From NCBI RefSeq assembly GCF_026151205.1, contig NC_087076.1, forward strand, positions 15,216,919 to 15,280,918: 64,000 nt of DNA. The letters are read 5' to 3'. The DNA is from Bolinopsis microptera (taxonomy: Eukaryota; Ctenophora; Tentaculata; Lobata; Bolinopsidae). The position numbers and the translations under genes are program-made. The first letter of the stretch is position 1. Each line of letters starts with the position of its first letter. Below are positions 42,336-55,426 of the stretch, one piece after another. Under the pieces are notes generated by a model, which was not told where the DNA came from, did not search any database, and saw nothing but the letters and a program-made list of their open reading frames with translations.

Positions 42336-43668
42336 AGCTTGTCAGGAAAAACAGGAATTTATTAAATTAAATACGTTATTCTGACACTGATGATTCATTT
42401 GCATGAAACTCTGAAATGTAGAATCGTTGTTTTCATTATATATATATATATATATATCTATATAGATATAATAGTATATATATATATATATATATAAATC
42501 TATATTAAATTTTAAACTTGACGAAATTTCTCCGGCAACGGGGATCTAGAAAGAAAACAACACCGAAAATCGACCTCAAAATGACCTCTGTGATGCAAAC
42601 CCACTCGCAAATGATTGAAACCTCGACCATTTTTAGCAGGTTGAAGAAAATGGATAGGAAAAAAGGCTATAGCATTCTTAGAATTTTGATTTAGGCTTAG
42701 ATTTTTATAATTAACGTCCGGAAAGTAGGTTAAATAAACGTTCAAATAATGGCGTTTTTAAGCAAAGGTTTACTGCGCTGTTGCGTAGCAACTAAAAATG
42801 CACGTGCGCGAGCAACCACAGATTAACAAACGCGCGTTGATAAGCAGTATGCTACTTCATAAATCAAAATAGCTCCACATTTACGCTCACGCTATGAACT
42901 CTATATAACTTTGTTTGTGATGGTATTTTTATGCGTAAAAAGTACCCGTTTTGGGAATCCGAATACTAACAACGCTGTCGACATAAATGGAATTTATCTA
43001 ACAATGGCGACAGCGATTGTATATACGAATTCCCAAAACGATACTTTTTACCGCATCAAAATACCAATCACAAACAAAGTTTTATAAGAAGGTCCATAGC
43101 GTGAGCGTAAAAGTGACTAGTTTAGAAATAAATGACGTACATACAGCATAACAACGCGCGATGTTAATCTGTGGTTGCACGCGCACGTGCATTATTAACG
43201 TTGCTACGCAACAGCGCAGTAAAACCCTAGCTAAGATAACGCCATAATCTAACGATTATTTAACCTCACTTCCGACGTTAATTATAAAAAATCGAAAGCC
43301 TAAATCAAAATTCCTAAGAATGCCTATAGCCTATCCTATCCTTTTCTACAACCCTGCTAAAAATGGCGAGGTTTCAACTCCATTTGCGAGCTGGGTTTGG
43401 CATCACCAAGGGGTCAATTTGAGGTCGATTTTCGTGTTTTTTCTGTCTATGTCCCCCGTTGCCGGGGAAATTTTCTCAAGTTTAAAATAAAATATATATA
43501 TATATATATAAATATATATAACATATATATATATATATATATACATATATAATATTATTAATGACACAACGATTCTACAAACTCCAGAGTTTCATGCAAA
43601 TGCAATCAACAGTGTCAGAATAACTTATTAAATTAATTAAATCCCATGTTTTCCTTACAAGCTCCTTC
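42336..43668. repeat. Type-1 dyad centre, second occurrence
   Basis: Same palindromic flank as at 30.6-31.9 kb. The loop at about 42,981-43,007 (ACATAAATGGAATTTATCTA) is in the same orientation as the first. The flanking (AT)n tracts differ in length. Confidence 0.85.
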
Positions 43669-46600
43669 CATCATTTTCAATAAAACCATGCAGCTGCAGA
43701 GCTGACGATGTTGGGAAAAAAATTAATATTGGAGTGTTGGTACTAATGACATAAACATTCTAAAGTATGGGGTTCAGATCCTATAGGAGTACTTTCTGAA
43801 TTAATTGACACTACTACAGTTATTTCCGCTGCAAATATAAATGTCAAAGTTGATCTTCCTATTATAGTGTTTTATATTCCTACAAAAGCAAAGAATGTTC
43901 TAATTTTAACAATCTACTTAAGAACTTATGCCCTAAAGAATATTGCGTGTTTTCCAAGACTGTTTCTCAAACTTTTTAACTCGAGACTTAGAACATGTAA
44001 TAAACTTCTATACCATGATTGGATTCATCTCAACATGAGAGGAGTATGTTTACTGTCCACTTGCTTTAGTTTGTTGTAAACGAACACAGTTTTTGAAGGT
44101 TGTAAATAATCTTCTGGGAATTAAATCTTGACTTTTCTTTCAATTAATATTTTGATTAAGACGTTGCGCTAAAAATAAAACTCAAACAAATCTCGATTTC
44201 ATCTTTTTCTCAAATTTATGCCTCCTATTTCAGAACATTCCGTCACTTGCCCATTTTTCCATATTTAGACAAAGAAATCGTTAGACTTAGAATAGGTCTT
44301 TTTGCATGCAAAAGGCCTCGTACACAGTCAAGAAATGCACATATACCAATATCAAGCACTTTATACCCTAACAAAAATTACACATTTAAATCTCCATGCA
44401 ACCCCACACATCAACTACAACTTATCATAATCATATGTTCTCTTCTATTCTCACATCATGACTTACCTTCTCCAATTCTTTCTCCTCCACACTAGGCCAT
44501 GAACACCGTAATTCCCCCCTAGATTCTAATATTCATTCCTCTCTACTCCTTGACAGCCCCCACTTATCTAATACCATTTCTTGCTTGCTCCCACATCAAA
44601 CTGTTCTTGTAATTATCCTCCTCATGGTTTATAAGAAATTTCTCTCCAGGAAAGATGAATAGAGTCAAGTATTCCAGCCGCCTCAGGCGTCTAGTATCTT
44701 TATTCATCTTTGGGTTTTTCTCTCTTAACTTTTTTTGAGAATAACTCTTGTAATCTTTATGCATACTTCCAGTCCCAACTCCCTATCTATACATCTACCA
44801 AAATTCCAAGGTCTTATTCCTTTCAGTAACCTAAGCACCTCCCATCCCCTTCTTGATAGGTAATAAGTTTCCGAACTTCAATCCTTTGCTAACATAGACA
44901 GCCTGACATAATTGCCCTAAATAGACTTGGCTCAAAAAATCTATATCTAGGCAACGAATCATTCCCTCTTCTCAATAGACATCTTCCGCAATGACCGCAC
45001 CGAGAAAGACTCTCCCAGAAGGTTAAAGGAGATCCTAAAAACCCTAAAAAAGTATAGGGAAAATGGAGTGGTGTTCTTTGGCTATTTCGGTCTGATCTAC
45101 GATGCCACTACACCCGACTACCATTTAGCCAAGGTCAGAAATGCTTGCCGTTAAAATTGCTTTTCCAAACAAAGAGATAATTGTAATCTGTACTTGTTTA
45201 TAGAGTAGGAACTCTTGGGTTACCTAATCATGATGTCATAGTAGTTATATACGCAAGCTAGTTTTCCAAAAGAATCCCCCCTAAAATCTATGTTATTGGA
45301 GATTTTTAAACTCCCCCATACAGACTGCTATCTTCATCCAGTACCGTACCTATGAGCAAACCTTCATAGATTCTTCAGTGATCTTTCTCTCCTCCAGTTG
45401 ATCACATCAACCCACCCCATAAAAGTGGTAAACAGTATCATTCTTCTCAGTAATTATGATAACACAATCGATAACTTAATGTCTGTGACCCTCATTCCGT
45501 GTGCAAATCTGATCATTTTCCGTCACTTTTTCAATTAAAAGCTCCTATCCCGCAAGAAAACTCCTAAACGTAAAACTATAATTATAAGAAAGCAAACTGA
45601 CATGGAATTAATCGTGGAATATGCTCGATTAATTGGCAAGTCCTAGAATGCCTAGATCTGAATTCGTCTTGGAAGTTAGTTTTAAAGACTGCATTATGAA
45701 TATATTGATATACATTATTCCTAAAGAACTATTAAATCAGAGATTCAACCCCGTGGTTCGATAGTGAACATTTTCTTCATGCCGTAAAAAAGGATAGACT
45801 CAGATCTAATTTAAAAATTCTGGTTTCTATTTCTGATGAGTTAAGTTTGTTACTAGCCTGTAAAGATTTTTAAGAGGCTTTCATCTCCAAATAAGAGACA
45901 ATCTTTTCAATAGTGATGATCCAGCGCTAATAACGAAGAAGTTTTTGGTCACAGTTTAATAATCAATCTAACTCCTGCCAATTCCTAATTGTGTTAGTTA
46001 TTCTGGACAGCTTCGTTTCAACCCAAAGGCTCAAGCGAACTTTTCAATTCTTTCTTTTAGAACCAGTTTATCGGATCCTTTCACTTATGACACTGATATC
46101 TCCTATGACAAAGATGTTGATTTTATATAGACTACGATTCATCGGATGTTCGTATGCTCTTTCCAAATATTAATTCAATAAAGCCCAAGGGACCAGAAAT
46201 GGCATACACGGTAAAATTCTCAAAAATTGTTCCGTAGGTTAGCATACCCTCTAACCTCATTTTTCCGTGATCTACAACAGCGGCAACAATCACAAGAAAT
46301 GAAACTTGCAAATGTTGTCCCAATATTAAGAAAGGTAAGAAAAATGAGGTTGAAAACTATAGACCAATATCCCTTACTTGTTTATCATGAAAGTTTTGAC
46401 GCATTGTTAAACGTAAACTGCTTTCTTTGAACAAGTACCCTTCTGATCCCAGGCAGCGATGGTTTATCTAGAGCAACAAGTCATGCACAACCAATATGGT
46501 TGACTTTTGTGATAGCCTGCATTGTCTCTTAACAAAACATATCAATCATTTTGTGTATTTTGATTTTCTAAGGCATTTGATTCTGTAAATCATGAATCCT

Positions 46601-48118
46601 TCTTCATAAGCTAAAGACCTTATATAACATTGACGGAACAAACTTCACAAATTTCTAACCAATAACCTTCCAAGGCCGTTACCAAAGAGTGGTTTTGGTA
46701 TGATATCCAACTACCCTCTCAGTTAATTCTGGTTCCCCTATGGCTCTCAATCTTGGTCCCTACTTTTTGTATTGTTTATCATGATATTCCTCTTGCCTTT
46801 CGGATAATCTGATATTGGTTTGTATCCGATGATAACAAAAAATCTGGTCGTAAAACATTCATCTTCTAGATAATACGTAATTACCAATGATATAGACTAT
46901 CCTCTGACTGGGCACAAAGAAACAAAATGCGATTCCATCCAGCAAAATTAAATTGCTTATTGTTTCAGGAAAACCATCTTTATCTCCTCCAATCGCATAC
47001 AACTTGATGGCTCTCCTCTTGTGTATGTAAAGTAGAAAAAGATCTTGAGTCGATGTTTACTCCTAAGCTAAGTTAAATATCCAGTGCGACAGAATTTTAT
47101 ACTAAGCCTGCCACCAACTGTATGGTCAAGGATGGCCATTTTGTCATTGATCAGAAACGTCGCCGGCGCTTTACCTCTCCCAGGTTCGTACCAATTCGAA
47201 AATTTGTTCCATAATTCTGTCGCCCATGTAATAAATCACTTATGATAAATTAGAAAGTCTCCAAAAAGCTATTAAATGATTCTGTCTGGAGAGGGCCGCA
47301 GTTATCCACCTGAGCAATATGTCAAAAAAGGCAAGCTTGTCGACAATTCTCCCATGTCTCAAAAGTTTGACATAATGATCTTATTTTTTCCACAAAGTTC
47401 ATAACTAATTTAATTCCTGTATCACTGCCTCACTATCTCTCTTTATAAACAGGGCACTTCTCTACTAAGACGTAGCCACCTTGACAGTCCTGTCTATTGT
47501 GTCAACATTTTACCTAAGTTTACAGAATTCACACACCACATTACCGTCAAATACCCACTGCAAAATCATTTTTTCTACAAACCATATACTGTGGGTATGG
47601 ACTCCTTTACAGTAAGACAGATTGTGTCTAACTATCATTTTCAAAGCTGAGGTCACCAAGCATCTATGGAATGTTTATTGGATGTGAAACAACAGTCCTA
47701 GCCTAGTCTCATTGCTCCCCATATTATTAATTTATTTTTGTTTATTAATTTTTTTACTACTTCCTATACTTTCACCATCAAATCCACTTCACCCGCACAC
47801 TTCACACACATTAATGACCATTTCAACCTGAATCTCATGTATCCTGGAATTTGACGTATTGAAATACAATATTGACTCTATATCCCAGTTATTCACCATG
47901 GATTTGTTTGTTATTAAATAGTTTTTCATAAATTTTTGGATTTAGATTAATTCGATGTAATGGGTCCAAGTTACTGCTGCCATAGTGTCACGATGTTTTA
48001 CGTGTTTGGTTGCCCATCATATTTTTTACAGATGGGGCGATATTTTTGAACGATTCTATTTTATATTCATCTATTCTGTTACTTCTGTAAAATTTGTAAA
48101 AGTATTATAATAAAAAAA
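43669..48118 (+). mobile_element. Noisy LINE-A copy 4 (plus)
   Basis: Same extent as copy 2. It preserves the uninterrupted junction GGTTCGATAGTGAACA near 45,752, which defines the empty site for LINE-B. The RT motifs are frameshifted many times. Confidence 0.87.
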
Positions 48119-48199
48119 ATAAAATTAACTTAACTTAACTAAATCAAAAACAAATATCAAACGAAACGAAACGAAATTGAAACGAAAATGAAAATACAA

Positions 48200-48778
48200 A
48201 ACAAAAACTAAACTTAAATAAAATTCCTAAAGCATTTCTTCAGCAGAAACTTGTTGGTGTGCCTACATATACTTATGAGTTCCTCCTCCTATTTTAATAG
48301 ATTGCCATCTTTTATTTAAAATAATATAAAGTTTTTCAGTAAGGCAGAGAGACAATCTTTCGTACCCCCCTTGTACGGATGACATGTTTGATTATTTCCA
48401 AGATTTTTATAGGGATTGTTTTATCTTCAACTCCCATATTTTCTTATATAGCTCCGCTCTGATTTCGTAGCTTCTCGAGTTGAAATAGCTTGTTGTGAAC
48501 TGAAACGGTCTTAAAATGTTTTCAGTAAGCCCAATATATTTGTGCCTTCTTCATTTTCCACTGCAATAGTTCTCCTATATAACACTGCTTGCTTCAGGCA
48601 TTGTCCGTTCAGTGTCACATTTCCGCTTTCTGCAATGCACGTTTTCGATTTAATTGTATTCTGTTCTGAGCTTGGTGTCTGGTGCTCGCTAAATGGATCC
48701 TACGTTGGGTAGCAACTGATGAATAGCTTAATTGTGATTCTGTTGAACATTTTGTAAATTGGTGTCTCTGGGAAGTGC
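48200..48778 (-). mobile_element. Penelope-like GIY-YIG fragment (minus), second array unit
   Basis: Noisy repeat of 36,480-37,030, in the same position relative to the LINE 3' end and the type-2 loop. Confidence 0.6.
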
Positions 48779-48911
48779 ATGTCTAGTAACGGAGGAAGCT
48801 CTTGCCTATGTTTGTTGTTACATTTGCAGAAAGCCGGAAATGTCCCACTGAACGGACAATGCTGGAACAGCATGATATATGAAGCAACTATGCAGTGAAA
48901 AGAAAATAAAG
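48779..48911. repeat. Type-2 dyad loop, second occurrence
   Basis: A loop of 133 nt, flanked by TCTCTGGGAAGTGC on the left and GCACTTCCCCAGAG on the right. The interior is in the same orientation as the loop at 37.1 kb. This is the clearest of the three type-2 centres. Confidence 0.8.
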
Positions 48912-49490
48912 AGCACTTCCCCAGAGGATACCAATTTCACAAAATGGTTCACAGAAACCACAATTAAGCAATCATACGTTGCCTACCAACGTAGGATCCA
49001 TCTAGCGAGCACCAGAACAAAGCTCAAGAAAGAACCACAATTAAATCGAAAACGTGCATGCAGAAAGCCGAAATGTCCCACTGAACGGACCAATGCCTGA
49101 AGCAGCCAGTGAAATATAAAGCAACTATTGCATGGTAAATGAAAAGAAAGAGCACCAATAAATGGGCTTACTGAAAACACTTTAAGACCCGTTTTTCATT
49201 TCACACAAAACTCTTTCAAACTCGAGAAGCTACGAAATCAGACGGAGCTATCAAAAAAAAGGAGTTGAAAGATAACAAACACCATATTAAATATCTTGGA
49301 AAATAATCAAACATGCTCCTCCGAAACAAGGGGGTACGCAAGATTGTCCATCACGTGCCTAACGATAAACTTTATATTATTTTAAATAAAGATGCAATCC
49401 TATTAAATAGAGGAGGGAACTCATAAGTTAAATTAGGCACACCAACAAGTTTACTGAAGAATGCTTTTAGGAATTTTATTTATAATTTAG
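48912..49490 (+). mobile_element. Penelope-like GIY-YIG fragment (plus), second array unit
   Basis: Noisy repeat of 37,190-37,745, with the CPL-G-C, GLTE and CRHTNK regions traceable across frame breaks. Confidence 0.62.
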
Positions 49491-49569
49491 TTTTGTTCTT
49501 GTATTTCATTTTCTTCATTTCGTTCGTTTCGTTTGATTTTGTTTTTGATTTAGTTAAGTTAATTTAATT

Positions 49570-52500
49570 TTATTTATTTTTATTAAATACTTTCAAATTT
49601 TACAAGTACAGCAAAGAATGAATATAAAATAGAATCGTTCAAAAATATCGCCCCCATCTGTAAAATATGATGGGCACCAACACGGTAAAACACATAGTGA
49701 ACTAAGTCCCGCAGTAACTTGGACCCATTACTCGAATTAATCTAAATCCAAAAATTTAATGAAAAACTATATAAAACAAACAATCCATGGTGAATAACTG
49801 TGGATATAAGTCAAAATTGTATTTCAATACGTCAAATTCCAGATACATTAGATACAAGGTCTGAAATGGTCAATAATGTGTGAGACCGGTGAGCGGGTGA
49901 AGTGTGATAGATTGTTGAAAGTATAGAAAGGTAGATAAAAAAAATTAAGTAAAACAAAAAAAAATAATATGTGGAGGCAAAGAGACAAGGCTAGACTGTT
50001 GTTTCACTATCCAATAAACATTTCCAAAGATCTAGTGACCACAGCTTTGAAAAGACTAGTAGACAACAATCTGTCTTACCCCTGTAAAGGGAGTCCATGT
50101 CCACAGTATATGGGTTCTGTAGAAAAATATTTAGCCAGTTGGGCTATTTGAGGTACATGTGGTGTGTGAATTCTGAACTTAACTTAGTAAAAATTGATGA
50201 CACAATAGACAACTGTCGAGGTGGCACGTCATAGTCCGAAGTGCCCTAATAAAAGAGAGATAGTGAGGCAGTGATAGCAGGAATTAAATTGTTAAGAACT
50301 TTTGTGAAAAAAATAAGATCATTCCCAAGACACACTTTTGATACAAAGGAAAATTGTCGACAAGCATTGCAGCATTTTGACATATAGCTCAGGTGGATAA
50401 CGCGGCCCTCATCAGACAGAATCCATTTTATAGCCTCTTTTGAGACTTTCTAATTTATCAACTAAGTGATTTAATACAAGGGCGCCAGATTAAGGAACAA
50501 TTTTCGAATTGAGGCTACGAACCAGTAGAGTAAAGCGCCCGCGACGTTCTGACAATACAATATGGCCATCTCTTCTGACCATACCAAAGTTGTTTGCATG
50601 CCTTAAGTATTACATCTGTCGCACTGACTATTCCAACTTAGCTTAGTAGTAACATCGACTCAAGATCTTTTTTCTAACTCTACAAACACAAGAGGAGAGC
50701 CATCAAGATTGTATCGAATGGAGGAGATAAAGATGGTTTTCCAGAAACATAAGCACTTTACATTTTGCTGGATGGAATCGCATTTTTGTTTCGTAGTGCC
50801 CAGTCAGAGAGATAGTCTATATCCATTTGTAAATTAGAAAAAAAAAAAAAATAAAAAAAAATAACAAAAAATTTTAAATCAAAGATGGAATGTATTATAC
50901 GCCAGATTTTGTATCATCGGCATACAAACAATATCAGTATAATTCCGAAAGGCAAGAGAATATAATTGATAACATACAAAAAGTAAGGGACCAAGAATAG
51001 AGCCCCTGGGGGGACACCAAATTAACTGAGAGGGTGAGAAGAAACAACTCATACCAAAAACCACTCTTTGGTAACGTCCGTTGAAGGTAAATTGGTACGA
51101 AATTTGAGAATTGTACCATCAAATGTTATATACGGCTTTAGCCTATGAAGAAGGATAACATGATTTACGAATCAAATGCTTAGCAAAAATCAAAATACAC
51201 AACATGATTGATCATGTTTTCGTGAATAGACAATGCCAGCTATCACAAAAGTCAACCATATTGTGTGCATGACTTGTGCTCTAGAAAACATGCGCCTGGG
51301 ATCAAGAAAGGGTAACTTGTCCCAAGAAAGCAGTTTACGTTTAACAATGCGCTCAAAAACTTCATGACGAAACAAGTAAGGGATATGGTCTATAGTTTTT
51401 CAACCTCATTTTCTTACCTTTCTTAATATTGGACAACATTGCAAGTTTCCATTCTTGTGGAATGTAAGCCCGCTGTTGTAAGTTCCACGAAAAATGCAAT
51501 GTTAGAGGTAAGCGAAACCTACGGAACAATTTTTGAAATTTACCTGTAGGACATCCTGGTCCCTGGCTTTATTTGAAATGATTATTTGAAAGAAGCTTAC
51601 GAACATCCCGAAATGATCGAAGTCATATCAAATCACACATCATTGACATAGGAGATTATAGTGTCCATAAAGTGAAGATCCGAACTGGTTTATAAAAGAA
51701 AGAATTGAAAAGTCAGCTATGAGCTTTGGCTTTTGAATCCGAAGCTGTCCAGAATGAAATAAACACAATTAAGGAATACGGCAGAGTTTAGATTTATACT
51801 TAACCATGTGAACAAAACTTCTAGTTAATTAAGCGCTGATCAATCACTATGAAAAGATTGTCTCTTATTTTGGCTTGATGAAAGCCTCTTAAAAAAAAAT
51901 CTTTACGGCTATACTAACTTAACGCATCAGAAATTAGAAACCAGAAATTTTAAATTAGGGATCTGAGTCGTAACCTTTTTACGGCATGAAGAAATAAGTT
52001 CACTATCGAACCACGGGGGTTTGAAACTCTGATTATATTACTTTAGGAATATTATAAATCAACGAAATTCATAATGCAGTCTTTATCTAACTTCCAAACA
52101 ATCAGGATGCTAGGCAATCTAGGACTGCCAATTAATCGAGCATAATTACGATTAATCATGTCCCATTTTGCTTTCTTATAAGTATAGTTTTACGTTTAGG
52201 AGTTTTCTTCGGGAAAAGGTAGCTTTATTTGAAAAAGTGACAGAAATGACAGAATTGCACACCAGAATGAGGATCACAACATTCAAGATATCGATTGTGT
52301 TTATCATAATTACTGAAAGAAATGTCTAATGTATTACACTTTATGGTGGTGATGTGATCAACTGGGAGAGAGAAAGATCACTAAATAATCTATGAAGATT
52401 GCACAATAGTACGTACTGATTAAGATAGCCGTCTGTATGGGGTATATTAAAAATCACCCAATACATAGATTTAGGTTATTCTTTTGGAAAACTACTTTGC

Positions 52501-54075
52501 GAATATAACAAACTATGAAATCATGATTAGGCAACCCAAGAGTTCCTACTCTATATAACAAGTACAGATTACAATCTCTCTTTGTAGGAAACGCAATTTT
52601 GAACGGCAAGCACTCTGCACCAAGCAAACTGGTAGATCGGGTTGTAGTGGCATCGAGATCAGACCGAACAGCCAATAAAGAACACCACTCCATATTCCTA
52701 AACTTTTTAGGGTTTATTAGATCTTGAGGATGATCTTTCTCGTAGCGGTCCATTGCGTGAAGATTTCATAATGAGAAGAAGGAAAGATTTCGTTGCTAGA
52801 AATAGATTTTTGAGCCAAGTCCTCATTAGGAAAATTATGTCAGGCGCTCTATGTTAGCAAGGATTTGAATCGGAATCTTATTACTCCATCAAGAAGGATG
52901 GGAGGAGCTTTAGGTTACTGAAGAATAAGACCTTTGGACATTTTGGGTAGAGTATAGATAGGGAGTTGGGACCTTGATTTAAGCATAGAAGATTAACATG
53001 AGTTAGCAAAAGGAAAGTTAAGAGAGAAAACCCCAAGGAATGAATAAAGATACTAGACGCCTGAGGCGGCTGGAAATACTTTGACTCCTATTCAACTTAC
53101 CAGAGAAGAACATTTCTAGTAAACCATGAGGAGATAATTAAAAGAAAAGTTTGATGTGGAGCAAGCAAAGAAATGGTATAAATAACGTGGGCCTGTCCAA
53201 GAGTAGAGAGGAATGGAATATTAGAATCTAGGGGAATACGTGTTCTGGACCTAGTCGTGGAGAGAAGGAATTGGGAGAAGGTAAGTCATGATGAGAGAAT
53301 AGAAAGAGAAACATATATATGATAATGTATGATGTGCTGGGGTGCATGGAGAATTAAATGTTAACTTTTGTTAGGAGTATAAACGTGTTGATATGTATAA
53401 TGGCATTTCTTGACTGGTGTACGAGCCTTTTGCATGCAAAAGACTATTCTATTCCTAAAAAACATTCATTTGTCCTAACATATGGAAAAATGGCAAGTGA
53501 CCGAAATGTACCTGAAAAAGGAGCATAAAATGAGAAAAAGATTAAATCAGAGATTTGTTTGAGTTTCAATTTAAGGCGAACGTCCTAAATTATCAAAATA
53601 TTAAATGAAAGAAAAGAATCAAGATTATAAATTCCCAGAAGATTATTTACCAACCCTGTCAAACTGTGTTCGTTTACAACAAACTTAAGCCAAGTGGACA
53701 AGTAAACCTACTCCTCCTCATGTTGAGGATGAAGCCAATCAGTTATAGAATTCAATACAATGATCTAAAGAGTCTCGAGTTAAAAATTTTGAAAACATCT
53801 AGAAACGCAATTATTCATTAGGCATAATCTTTAAAGTAATTGTTAAAAAACTAAACATTCTTTCTATGTTAGGAATATAAACCCTACTAGAAGACAACAT
53901 TGGACAATTATACTTGCAGCGTGGAAAAACGCTTATGTGTCAATTTAATTCAGTAAGAACTTCCTAAGAAACTGAACCCCATACTAAGAATGTTTAATGT
54001 CCATAATACGCAACACTCATAATATTTTTTCAATATCGTCAGCTTCTGCAGCTGCATGTTTTTATGAAATGATGA
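49570..54075 (-). mobile_element. Noisy LINE-A copy 5 (minus)
   Basis: Same extent as copy 3. It contains a local A-rich insertion burst at about 50,836-50,875 that is absent from all other copies. Confidence 0.86.
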
Positions 54076-55426
54076 AGGAAGCTGTAAGGAAAACATGATT
54101 TATTAATTAAATAAGTTATTCTGACACAGATGATTGCATTTCATGAAACTCTGAGTATTGTAGAATCGTAGTTTCATTAAATAATATAATAATAAATATA
54201 TATAAATAATATAATTATAAATATAATATATTATATATATATCTATATTTATTTTAAACTTGAACGAAATTTCCCCGGCAACGGGGACATAGAAGAAAAA
54301 ACACCCGAAAATATCGACCTCTAATACCCTCCTGGTGATGCCAAACCCCGCTCGCAAATGGAGTTGAAAACCCTCGCCATTTTTAGCAGGGTTGTAGAAA
54401 AGGATAGGAATAGCTAACATTCTAGAATTTTTGATTTAGGCCTTTAGATTTTTATAATTAACGTCCGAAGTGAGGTTAATAATCGATAGAATAATGGGCG
54501 TTATTTAAGCCAATGTTTACGCGCCTGTTGCGTAGCAAACGTTAAAATGCACGTGCGCGACAACCACAGATTAACAACGCTCGTTGTTAATTGCTGTAAA
54601 TGTATGCACTCAATAATTCAAACTAGCTCACATTAACGCTCACGCTATGACTTTATAACTTGTTTGTGATTGGTATTTTGATGCGGTAAAAAGTAAATCG
54701 TTTTTGGGGAATCCGACTACGCTATCGAACAACGCTGTCGACATAATGGAAATTAACTAATCAACTGGCGACTGCGTTGTTATATTCGGATTCAAAACGA
54801 TACCTTTTTACCGCATCAAAATACCAATCACCCACTAAAGTTATAATAAGTCATAGCGTGAGCGTAACTGTGAGCTAGTTTTGAAATTATGACGTAGCAT
54901 CAGCATAACAACGCGCGTTTAAACTTGGTTGCTCGCGCCACGAGCATTTTAACGTTGCTACGCAACAGCGCATAAACTTTGCTTAAATAACGCCATTATC
55001 TAACGATTATTTAACTCACTTCCGACGTTAATTATAAAAAATCTAAAGCCTAAATTATAAGTCTAAGAATGCTAAGCCGATCCGAACCTTTTTCTACAAC
55101 CCTGCTAAAAAAAGAAAATTTTGGCCGGGGGAGGGGTTTCAACTCCATTTGCGAGCAGGGTTTGGCATCACCAGAGGGTTCATTTTGAGGTCGATTCGGT
55201 GTTTTTTTCTTCTAAGTCCCCTTGCGGGGAAATTTCGTCAGTTTAAATATAAAATAGATATATATAATATATATATATATACATATATATAGATATATAT
55301 ATAATATATATATATATATATAATGAAAACAACGATTCTACAAACGCAGATTTCATGCAAATGCAAGATCATCATTGTCAGAATAACTTATAAATTAATA
55401 AATCCATGTTTACCTTACAAGCTCCT
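54076..55426. repeat. Type-1 dyad centre, third occurrence
   Basis: Same palindromic flank, with its loop at about 54,741-54,768 in the same orientation as before. A unique insertion (AAAGAAAATTTTGGCCGGGG) occurs near 55,110 in the right half only. Confidence 0.83.
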
